From Paramacrobiotus metropolitanus (taxonomy: Eukaryota; Tardigrada; Eutardigrada; Parachela; Macrobiotidae), in contig NW_026570292.1 of NCBI RefSeq assembly GCF_019649055.1, forward strand, positions 124,001 to 188,000: a stretch of 64,000 bases of DNA, given 5' to 3'. The position numbers were made by a program, and so were the translations under genes. Below, piece after piece: positions 13,401 through 23,900 of the stretch (its first letter is position 1; every line of letters starts with the position of its first letter). Below the pieces are notes generated by a model. It ran no database searches, had not been told where the DNA came from, and saw only the letters and a program-made list of their open reading frames with translations.

Positions 13401-15310
13401 GCTAATCGGCATTGGTCTTGGGCCCGTTCGCCTATTGTACTTGACTGCTCTGTGCCCCAAAGGAAATCTGAGCAACTTAATGGAAGACATCCATCTGGAC
13501 TGGAGCCTAAAATGCTCATTAATCGCTGACCTTATCGAAGTAATTGGAGAAACGTGTTTATTAGTGTCCGAAAAACCATCGTTATAGTTTCAGGGTGTAT
13601 CCGCAATTCACCGCACTGCTATTCGTCGTCACGGCAATCTGCGACCTTCCAAATGCCTGATCGATAGCCGGCTGGTGTTAAAAATTAACGAAGTGGGACT
13701 ATATGATACAGTCCACGAATTACAAGTGAAAGTGGTAAATTCGAAAGAACTAAAAACCGTTGGACAATCGTTACAAAACGCGTGGGTTGCTCCGGAGTTG
13801 CGAACCAATCTAATGGAGAATTTGGCATTTTCTCGAGCTGCATGGCAAACCCAACCATCCGCTGACATTTACGCTGTAGGATGCTTGATTCGTTATATTT
13901 TGCAAGACCCCGCTGACCAAACAGGTTTCATGAGAATCTATGCGATGCTGGCCATTGATTTTGACGCAAAAGAATTGCATGTATTTGTTACAGACGACCT
14001 TGCTGACTTTGACTTAGCGGCTTTAGCCAATCAGCATGACATTCCTCGGAACGCCGTGCCAATCTTATCCAATCTCTTACACCAGTGCCACAGTGCAGAA
14101 CCCATGGATAGACCGAATATTTGGCAGGTCAAACTGGAAATCGGTAGGATAGTCGCAAATCAAGGAAAGCTTTTGGATCAGCTGCTCAGACGCCTGGAAG
14201 AATACGCGCTGCAGCTGGAAAATGCGGTGTCCCTCCGAACACACACGCTTAAGCAGGAAATGGAGAAATGTGATTCTCTTTTGGGAGAAATGCTTCCTAG
14301 GTAGATTTCTCAAAGAATATTGTGTGTGCAATGAGCAGTTGAATCGTCGTGTAGGTATGTTCTCGTGCAACTTCGAACTGGGAATCTGGTACAGCCGCAA
14401 ATCTTCCCTTCGGTCACCATTTTAATGACCCATGTTGCCGGTTTCGACGAGTTCGTCAGCAAATGCGAGTCAGATCCGTTGGAGATCGTTATTTTTCTCA
14501 ACTCCATGTTCACGATTTTCGATCGCGTTCTAGCGAAATTCGATTGCTATAAGGTGGAAACCATTACAGACTGCTGCTTGGTACGTTACTTTGAACACGT
14601 TTAATGCTGCGTGCGGTATGCAAAGACGGTTCCTCCCACTTGTCCTTTTGCAAAACAGGTCGCCAGTGGATTACCGGTGGAGAATAATGGAGAACACGTG
14701 CATATTATAGCTGACGTAGCCTTGGAGATGAGAGAACTCTTCGAGCAAAGCTTCTTATGGGAGCGTCTCAGACTAAAAGCAGGAATACACAGCGGTAAAG
14801 TCGGAACTTTCGTGATTACTATTAGAAATTTTATTAAAGTGTTAACCGAAGATGGATAGGGAAATCATAGGGTTAACGCAGATTATGAAAACAAACAATT
14901 TGGCAAGATTATTATTTTGTATTTTAGGGTCATGCGCCGCCGGCGTTGTGGGTACGGCCAGGCCACGCTATTGCGTGTACGTATTGTAAAGATTCCCATA
15001 GGTATAGCCTGTCCACTGTCCAAATGTCAGCGCATTATTGTTCCTCATACGTTTCAAGGTTTGGTGATTCAGTCAACGTCACATCCAGACTGGCGTCCTC
15101 CAGTCAGTCTGGCAAGATTCAGATTAGCTATTCCACGGAAGCTCTACTGAGAACTGATAAGCTCTTCAAAGTGGACGAACGCGGTCTTACATACCTCAAA
15201 GTGAGTAAGCACCCCCTAGATTTGAAAAAAACTGACCTTTTGTACCGTGAACTGCCTAAAACTGTTTGTAGGGTATTGGAACTGTGATGACTTTTTGGCT
15301 CGACGGGTAA
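10430..15310 (+). CDS. Receptor guanylyl cyclase, 21 exons, altered catalytic Asp
   Basis: I trace 21 exons in one continuous frame giving about 1,132 aa. Approximate exons: 10430-10757, 10821-10859, 10925-10949, 11159-11463, 11500-11732, 11763-11801, 11872-11946, 12013-12156, 12224-12286, 12334-12513, 12581-12725, 12797-12875, 12947-13037, 13104-13280, 13363-13539, 13594-14300, 14355-14580, 14659-14794, 14928-14976, 15059-15200, 15272-15310. Domain order: signal peptide, ANF-type ligand-binding domain (GCDAFTTVADFGREW, VNAGNEPRDG), one transmembrane helix (IGGIVSGVVLVVIALLFIV), kinase-homology domain (HGNLRPSKCLIDSRLVLKI), coiled-coil linker (LLDQLLRRLEEYA) and a class III cyclase domain ending VMTFWLDG. 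The first metal-binding Asp (normally in SDIVGF) is His in MTHVAGF; the second is kept (ETITDCCL). Cyclase activity may be lost or changed. Exons 5 and 13 have the least certain boundaries. Confidence 0.85.
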
Positions 15311-15757
15311 AGAAAGCTGTTTTTCCGCACCTTGATTTGGTTTCCACTTGAATGGTTTTGCTCCTACTGTTGAAAACTTATGTACTACGTAATGTACAGA
15401 ATTTGTAAAAAACTCAATTTTGCTATGGCTCCGCGGCGAGTCCGTGGAGCGTCTATCGAGCTTTGTCAAACAAAACCGTGACCCTTCCTTGTCGCAAGGC
15501 TCATAGTTGTTACGTGAGATCTTGTACAAGCATGGTGCACCTGTTGGAAAACCCTTCTCGCTAGCGATGTTATTGGAACCACATGGGTTTATCAGACTGG
15601 CACTGCTTGACAGAATAACGGGAACATGATGCGCTCATGTACGTACTATGTATCTCACATACAGGACCTGAACATAGGGCAGGCGGCAGTATCCATCGTC
15701 GTTGATTCTGTCAAATCCTAGAAAGTAACCAAAAACCCCACTTTTTAAGGCTTCGCC
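15311..15757. other. Intergenic spacer
   Basis: Short spacer between the cyclase stop codon and the second receptor gene. Nothing coding is visible. Confidence 0.4.
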
Positions 15758-17296
15758 ATGTCAGCGAGATTCTCGCTCATCGGATTGCCGGAAAGAATAC
15801 TGGCTTGTTTTGGTATTTCGCCGTTGAAAAGCGTTTTCAGTAGCGTGGTAAAACTCGATTACATCCAAACGATTCTATCTGGTATACCGTTTGTTTTCAT
15901 TGCTGGTAGTTTGACAATGTCGGTAATATGCCTGACTAGTCTTTGCTTAACGATACTCCAGAAAACACCAAACGACGCCCATAAAGATCCCCTGTTGCAT
16001 AGCTTGTCGCTGATGGGTTATGCGATTCTGCCATTACAATTACCGATTGTAGTCAGTATTTTCATTGCCAAGAGGAAATCCTGGTCTGCTGTGCAGAACG
16101 CGCTGCAAAGTATCGTCAGCCATTTGAACATCCCAAAAAGATCAAGTTCCTACAGAACAAATGTCGTTTTATGCGCGGCAGCACTAACGGCCGTGTTAAT
16201 CTGGGGACGGCTGGAATGGAAATCATTTGTTGATAACAATCCGTCAGCATATTCTCCAAATTTCGAAACCGGGTTCGGTCCGTTACCAATGAAGATAAAT
16301 TTCTTGCAAACAGTTCTGTTCTGGACATTGTGTTGCACGGTACCGTATTTCTTCAGTCAGCTAATTTACATTATGATCATTACCAACGCCATCTTGATTC
16401 GCGATTGTTGCGATATTTTCCTCCAAAAGTTGCATTTGATTGCTTCCCGGCTAGACACTAAGGATCTCTTTAATGACGCCGTGCCACTTTTACACGACAG
16501 GCAGGAATTTCATCTGAAGCTGGTTTTGTGCGTAGAAACCGTGAACGACATGTACAGCTGGATGCTGTTTACGATTTACGGTTTTAATGTCGCCATGACC
16601 TGCTCTTTTATACTGGCAGTTTTTACCGGAGCGCAGCCGCTATTGTCGGGTATCGTGCTGAATTGTAGTAGTGTGGTGATCTTTCTCAGTTATGCCGTCT
16701 TGTTCCCAATTCCGCTGGTGCAAGTTCATGAGAAGGTTGGAGTTTTCAAACGCATGTGTTGCCCCATCACAAATACGTATACAGCACTGTCTGCATTCTA
16801 TTCAGGCTGGACACTTCAAGCTGGAGCTTTATAAATTACGGACGGCTGTGGGCCGAAAACACTTGTCCAATGGTGCTCAAACGCGAGTAAGAAACTTAAA
16901 ACTACAGTACTTGTGTCGCGATCATCAATAAGAAATTTGTAAGCCATAATTACTCACTGACTTTTGGCAGACACAACCTGTTATCTCGATTCTGGATGTC
17001 TTGGAACGCAACGTAGCTTCCCATGTTCCTTACTTCACGGGTGGGCACTTCGTTTATTACACGCGCTCGTTGTTAGCCGGGGTAATTATAAAATGCCGCT
17101 AACCACCGCTACTGCAGCTGACGTACGGATATATGTAATGTATTTTATTATAATGGCGAAATGTGCTTTTCTGTTACAGACTTGTGCTTTGTTGGTTTCG
17201 GCAGGAGTGCTATCACAGGAAGTGATAAACAGCACACAGGGATCGACCAGCATACAGGCACACCAAAGATTCCCCATTGCAAATAACTCTGCTTAG
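15758..17296 (+). CDS. Gustatory-receptor-like seven-pass receptor 2
   Basis: Four phase-0 exons at 15758-16735, 16806-16886, 16971-17081 and 17180-17296 encode 428 aa. The architecture matches receptor 1: six spans in exon 1, ending at QVHEK; a short hydrophilic exon 2; a 111-bp exon 3 (LDVLERNV...YYTRSLLAG); and exon 4 with the seventh span (TCALLVSAGVLSQEVI). The N-terminal block LIGLPERILACFGISPL is nearly repeated in receptor 3, and FHLKLVLCVETVNDMYSW is conserved as FHLKLILCMEALNEVYSW. All four exons are open and the splice junctions are canonical, so this copy looks functional. The donor of intron 1 (GTTGGA) is weak. Confidence 0.75.
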
Positions 17297-17908
17297 GGTC
17301 AGAAACTTAAAGTACTTGTAACAGTGATTTGATAAGGAAAATCAAAATACTGCTTAGATGGATGGCTTGAATAAATGTAAATGTTGCTGTTGTTGTAAGT
17401 GTGGTCTTACTTTTAATTCGGCAATGGCCAGTTCACATAAAAATAAGCTTGCGCTGGTAGAAACTAATTAAAATGATTGAAAATTGTAAGTGTGGTTAAC
17501 CGTTAACGTTAACTGCATGTAGTAGTGTCCTTGTGAGCCTAAAAAATTCCCAGAGTTGTTTGATTTGGAAAACGATAATTCACCGATTTGACACAAGTAG
17601 CCAAACTGTTAGCCAAAAAAGTTTAATTAACCTTATATTAAGCTAATCTACCAGAGTAAACACGATCATCTATGGAAGAAATTTACAGTTGCACGATCCG
17701 TTCGCTTAATAAACTTCAAGAAAATCGATATTCTCTGTTGAAATGAGCGCAGGTGTTTTTCGATTTCACCCCGCTCACACAAAGTTAACCCGCGGAACCA
17801 ACCTGTCAATTTCAGTAAAGGTGATCGATGATGACAGTTCTGAGTATGAGAAATTGTCCTGCAAACCCACCACATCGCCTAAAGTCGTTCTCTACGGCAA
17901 ACTTTCTT
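17297..17908. other. Intergenic spacer between tandem receptors
   Basis: AT-rich spacer. An upstream ATG at 17828 is in frame with receptor 3, but the homology with receptor 2 begins only at the ATG at 17909, so I treat 17828-17908 as leader. Confidence 0.4.
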
Positions 17909-19689
17909 ATGGATACGGAGTCTTTACTAATCGGAACGCCTGAGAAAATTCTAGCCACTGTGGGCATCTTGCCACTCAACCTCGTATTCACGAACACATC
18001 AAAATGGCGTCATATTGGCGCAGTGAAGAATGCGCTTCTTTGTGTCACGATCGCGTTTATATTAGGCGGCATAGTTCGCGCCAGTATTATCATTATCAAT
18101 CTTTTCCTCATTACCATGCAAGATCCGGATGGCGATTACCAGAGTCCTGTTTTACACAGTTTGTCCTTGATTGCATACGGGATTCTACCGGTACAACCAG
18201 TTGTCGTTGTCTCGATTTTTCTGTTTAGAAGGAAAAATTGGCACAATCTGCAAATTGCCATTCGAGAGATCTCGGATTTCGGCAACAGCCGAGCGACAAA
18301 TCGAGCTGCCTGGAAAAGAACCGGCACCGCATTTTCATGCGTTACACTACTGATAATAATTTTATGGGAGTTTACCGAATGGCGCGCGTATGCCGATGCA
18401 AATCCGCGCTGGTATGCGCCTGATTTTCAGGAAGGATTTGCTCCACTAAAAATAAAAATCAATGCGGCACAAACATGCATCGTGTGGATAGTCTTTTGCT
18501 CGATACCGCATTATTTTACTCAGCAATTGTACATCTGCGTTATCATCAATGCTATCGTTCTACGCGATGCCTGCACGGAATTTGTGAAGAAAACCAAAAA
18601 ATTCGTAAACGAGTGATGAATGGCCAGAATATCTGCGAGATTATTGTCTCTGTTAGAGAACTACAGGACTTTCATCTGAAACTAATTTTATGTATGGAAG
18701 CGCTTAATGAAGTGTATAGCTGGGTGCTGTTAGCAATTTTCGGCTTCAATCTGGCTATGGCATGCTCGTTTATAACGGCGATTATTGCGGCGCCGCCAAA
18801 GATTGTCACGGGAATTGTGTTGAATTATAGCAGCGTTGCGATCTTCTTCAGCTATGCGGTGTTGTTTGCCATTCCACTTGTGCAGGTGCACGAAAAGGTC
18901 AGCTCAGCTAACGTAATTGATACGAACTTCAGGTTCAAAGTTCAGATAATAATAATACCTTCTGTTGTGATACTAGAATTTTTTTCGCGGTTTGGTTAAC
19001 TCTGAAACGTTTACTGTATTCTGCAGTCGTATACCATAGCTATATTTAAACACGATTATGCGATTACAGATTATTTAGCTGTTAGTCGTAACCACTTACC
19101 AGGTTAGTTGATAGGAACTGCTACATTTCTTAAGTAATCGAAGGGCAATCACCTGAAATTACCGAGCTTTATAGTTCAACTTTCGCATAACTTTGTTTTA
19201 GAACTGTAACCTTTGTTACACAGGCCGATAAATTCGCTTTACATCTATACGAATTACGAATGGATGCGGAAAGCCAAACCAGCGCACAGAATATGATACT
19301 CAAAAACGTAAGTGTCTGGTTATCAGCAATTCTGTTACGTTATCAAAGAAACTGTCTGTTTTAGGGCCAAAATCTGATCGCGATTGTCGATCTACTGGAA
19401 GAAAAGGCACGACATTACGTTCTTTACTTTACCGGCGGCAGTTTAATACATTACTCACGAGGCCTTTTAGCAGCGGTATGCCAGTTATTATCCATAAGTT
19501 TCTGTGACTAGGAAATGTATGCCTGATTGTAAGTTTGTTGACTTGAATTTGTAGGCATGCACATTTTTGGTTTCCGGTGGTTTATTGGCTCTCGAAGTAG
19601 TTAGCAGAGCCGAACCATCTTCTCCACAATTGCTGGACTGCAGTATCTGTGGGATTGGAAACGGTACCCGTCTGATTGCACGCTCTTAA
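17909..19689 (+). pseudogene. Gustatory-receptor-like seven-pass receptor 3, one frame break
   Basis: Same structure as receptors 1 and 2: exon 1 17909-18897, exon 2 19224-19307, exon 3 19365-19475 (111 bp), exon 4 19555-19689, all phase 0. Exon 1 is interrupted near 18590-18605. The frame that encodes LRDACTEFVKKT runs to a TGA at 18614, and the homologous continuation (RELQDFHLKLILCMEALNEVYSW) is in the next frame. The change occurs in an A-rich stretch with runs of four and six A, and one missing base would explain it. All other exons are open with good splice sites, so this is either a very recent pseudogene or a sequencing error. The giant LTR element is inserted 190 bp downstream of the stop codon. 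Confidence 0.7.
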
Positions 19690-19783
19690 ACTGCATCCAT
19701 TTTGGTTGCCGGTCGACATTTTCTTTGTACGCTTGTTGTTTAAATGCTACTGCATTACGTTGGTTTCTTCGGTTAAAACGTAA

Positions 19784-19833
19784 AACTGCATATGGATGTA
19801 AGTCCAGGGGTGGACTTACATCCATATGCAGTT
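19784..19833. repeat. Perfect 23-bp inverted repeat, 4-nt loop
   Basis: aactgcatatggatgtaagt... at 19784-19806 is perfectly mirrored by its reverse complement at 19811-19833, around a GGGG spacer. It lies about 95 bp after the receptor 3 stop codon and 46 bp before the LTR. It could be a 3' UTR hairpin, or a bottom-strand small-RNA or transposon-end fold. Confidence 0.85.
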
Positions 19834-19879
19834 GAATCCGTAGGAAAGTAATATTATGATCTTGAGATGTGTTATGGAT

Positions 19880-20483
19880 TGACGTGTGGAGGAGTACGTA
19901 CGAGGGATTCCACCGTACATCCACTGACTGTCCGCCTTCACCTGCAAGTACAACACCGGATATCAGCACCGATCAGTTCTGTGATTCGTTACATTTATGG
20001 CTTAGCGGTGTATCTGATGTTTTTACTTCTGAGTCTATTTAAGTCTGAGATTCTACTAATATCGACAGAGATTGGATTTCAGTCTTGGATTTCTGATCTG
20101 ACGACTACTTGCTTTTAACTTTCCTTGTGTTGTGCATATGATTGTGTGTTAGCGGAGTAAAGCATCTTCTGTGATTATCGACGTTCGTAATTTATATCGG
20201 ATTATAGCGTGGTAAACACGGTATGCTCGTACTTCGTTCGACCCGCATATGTGACGACCGGAAGTTAGGAGTATTCTTCAGCACAATCGCTTAGGGATTC
20301 CTGATCTTCGTGTTCCTGAACCTACCAGATTCCATACATTTCCTGTGATCCGCTGTAACAATTGAGACAAGAGTTGCGATACTCACTGAGCAAGGCAGGG
20401 ATAGTGGATACGACGATCCCGTCCGGAGAGTTGTTAGCTAATCGTGTACTTCTTTGTACCATTGGCAACCTCATAACACGACA
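19880..20483 (+). repeat. 5' long terminal repeat
   Basis: 604 bp, starting TGACGTGTGG and ending AACACGACA. It matches 42885-43488 at all but two positions by visual comparison. It contains a TATTTAAG box-like sequence near 20035, a CCGGAAGT (ETS-type) site at 20258-20265 and an open frame of about 80 codons encoding a hydrophobic segment (see the ORF that runs into the 3' LTR). Confidence 0.95.
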
Positions 20484-20499
20484 TGGCGCCCACCGATGG
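20484..20499 (+). promoter_or_regulatory. Primer-binding site
   Basis: TGGCGCCCACCGATGG starts directly after the LTR's terminal CA. The opening TGGCGCC is complementary to a tRNA 3' end of the GGCGCCA type, as used by many gypsy elements and retroviruses. The rest does not let me name the tRNA with confidence. Confidence 0.85.
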
Positions 20500-20964
20500 T
20501 CTTTAATTTCCCGATGTTACAGCGAAATTAAGGAAGGAATCTGGATGGTAGTTAATTGATAAAAAATTGCGGTGGTCCGTAGAAAGGTGTCGAACCGAAA
20601 GGTACACCGAAGGAGGTCAGCGTTCCACATCTGGCCTAGAGTTTTATTGGGTGAGCTTCCTCCCCGGGCTGAGCTTCCTCGCCCAATTGGCTGAGCTTCC
20701 TCGCCATTAATTAATTGATAAATTCGGACCGTAAATTCAGCAGTAAAATTGGTTGAAACCTTAAAGGTCAGCCAGGGAAAAGTGGTTGGAAATAAAGTGA
20801 AAGTGGGTAATTTCCGGGTTATCTGCGCAAAGCGATGACCGGAGAAAATAAAGCATAAAGTGTAGTGTCAGTGCGCCTGGCCTACATTCAGATCGTAGCT
20901 GCAGATTACATCAGAGCTAAGGTTCTAGTTGGCAAGAAGAGGTTCTGAAAAAACAGAATCCAGT
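20500..20964 (+). other. Untranslated leader with three copies of a short repeat
   Basis: Leader between the primer-binding site and the first gag ATG. The sequence TGAGCTTCCTCSCC occurs three times, at 20652, 20670 and 20692. Such leaders commonly hold packaging signals; that role here is a guess. The open frame extends to a TTG at 20929, but the first ATG is at 20965. Confidence 0.5.
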
Positions 20965-23900
20965 ATGAAATTACCGAATTTTGATGACTCACGTCCTGAA
21001 AGGATTCAACAATGGGTAATTGCAGTAGACCAGTGTCGTACCACAAACGGATGGAATGATAGACAAACCTGTCAAGCAATTTCCGGTGCATTGAAGGGTG
21101 CTTCATACATCTGGTTCGCTGAATTGTATAAGGATAACCCAACAAGAACATGGAACAGATTCTTTAAACAGGCGTTAATCAAGCATTTCAACGGTGCATC
21201 ATCGAAGGCGGAAATGAGGCGGGCAATGAATAACAGGCATTGCCTAAAGGAGGAATCAGTCCGTACGTATATGGACAGTTTTATGATGTGGTTCAAGGAA
21301 CTACGAATTGAGGAAGAGGAACAAGTGGAAGTCCTGTTGGAAGGCCTGAAAAAACATAGACCGGGTTGGTATGCAACTTTATACCGCAATAGGCCGGAAA
21401 CTTACGAAGAGTTCGAAACGCAGGTGCAGGATTGCGAGAAGTTGCAGAAAATTCTGGATGAAGAGAAAAAAGGAGGCGAGCCGCGACAACGTGTAGTTAT
21501 TCAAGAGCCGAGAAGTGCAGGCAGTATTAATGATGCAGAAAACCGTACCAATCGTGGCGGATTTCAGTCTCGCGGAAGTTATTTCCAGCCGCGTGGAGGC
21601 CGCGGGAATTACTTTGGTAATAGAGGCGGGTACTCAAGACAGTATTTTGGTTCAGGAAATTATCAGAATGTCCAAACGGGAAGTCAGCCGTCACAGCCGC
21701 CGCCGGCGCAGGCGACTTCCGTTCCGAATGTATCCCAGCCGCAGGTGCAGTATATTCCGTACCCAGTATACCAGCAGCCTCAGGCGCAGGAAATGCAACC
21801 GGTACAGTTTACTCAGATTTGTCCACCGCCTCCTACGCCCGTAACTCAGCCGCATATGCAGATGCTGGTTGTCCCTATGCAACCTGTGCAGCAGCCGCTT
21901 CCGCCCTTGCAAAATTTCCAGCAGTTTAGGCCAAATGCCCCTGTAAATAATAATAATCAGGGTACGAATCAAGGACAATTTAGGTCGAATAATTATGGAA
22001 ATAATTATCGTGGGAATAACTCCCAGCGCGGTGGGTACAATAATAATTATCGGCAGCAGCAGCCGAATAATAATCAAAATTATCGGCAGAATTCTCAGCA
22101 ACCGAATCAGCAGGAACAGCCATTTGATGAGCGAAACATCTGCAAGGAAGCATGGCGAAATAATCAAGGAAATGAAATTTGTTACCGGTGTCATGGGATG
22201 CATTCAGTGGCATCATGTCTGAATCCCTTAGCAGTGCCTCGACTATACCGTCCCACACAAGAAATCCTAAACAGATGTAATAATCCTCAGATAAACATTA
22301 TGGAATTAGAAATGGTCGGTACTTCAGTAGCGAATGGCACTCCGGCAAGTTGCAATACGTTGGAAGTTGTAGATCCAAATCAGTATCCAGTAACGGATGC
22401 GGTATGCTTGAAGCCGACTTTAGATGCACAGGCATGGTATTCAGTAATTGACGTGAATTATCAAAAGGTAAAAACAATGATTGATACCGGCTCTAGTATT
22501 TCGGTGATGTCGCATCAAATGGCGAAAGATTTGGATTTGTATATTCATCAATGTCCCGATCACATTCAAGGGAGAGTAGTCCATACGGCTTATCAAGGAA
22601 GACAGTTAATCGAGCCCATGTGTGCGATCATAACCATCCACGAGTTCGGGATGGCGTTTGAGCATGCAGTATTGGTCAGTTCAACGTTTGAACGAGACCA
22701 CATTGTATTGGGACTGGACTTCTTAGCAACGAAACCTTTTATTCTGGATATGAACACCATGACGTGGAGATTGTCCCGCCGACGCCCGAATTCTCCGACA
22801 TGGTTTCCAAGAAAGATGCACTCAATGTCCGATATCATAAGAGCTCATCACTTTGATCCAATGATTCCACCTGGAGTAAAACCATCGCCGTCAATACCGG
22901 CACTAGTGTTAACAGAAAGAATCGGTGTCGCGAAAGAAGCACAATTTGTACCGTACGAGTCAGCCCACCTGATCTTGACGAAAGCACCAGTGGAAATGTG
23001 CATGATGCACATCCAACGAGCAAAAGAGGAGTGGCCTCGGCCTCCAAAACCAGTAGTTCAAGCGAATGCGAAGTCTCTGAATTCGGGTCAGGTGCCACTA
23101 GGATCGAATCAGAGGAATCGGGCATTTCTGGAGGAAGCAGTAAAAGAGGCAGTCAAAGGTTATATAAAACCCAAGCACGAAGCGATTATCAAGCAGGAGA
23201 ATGGTGTAATAAAACATGATATCGTGAATCCATCGATAAATCCAGTTCCTAGTCAAGTTCGTGGGGGAGGCGCGACGCCGCAGCAGAATGTCCAGAAGGA
23301 GGAAATACCCCACAGAGATGTGAAGCCGTTACCGGCAGTACAAAACCCTGTAAAAAATTCCATAATTAAATCGAGCCGATGTTTTGCAATTGATGCTAGT
23401 CAAGTTTGTGGGGGTGCCGGTAAGCCGATTAAATCGCTTACTACGCTGGCTGCGTTACTACATATTTTACCGGATGAACAGTACACATTTGCGGGCTTCC
23501 CTAAAAAGACGAATAAAACAGCGGAATGTGTAGTGTTTGGCAATAAAGTGCTGAACGTGGTACCGATTGATTTCAATCACCAGCATGTAGACGAAACACA
23601 TGAGCGGGAATATCCCTCCAAACTAGCCAGAAATCCAGAACTGATGCGCTGGATGATGCCGCCAACCCGACCGCAAGACAGAGATAGATTTCCAACAGAA
23701 AAACAATACAGAGATGTAGAATTCTGGAAAACCGAGCAGCAAAATTGTATGGATAGTCGAATGTGGCTCCGATATTTGAACAGACCCGAATACGCGAATA
23801 CTAACTATCTAAAATACGAACTGAACAGAATGATCACCTTTGAAGGATTGATCTGTCGAATTCCAGATCATGACGGGCAGTGTCCACGTATTTACGTACC

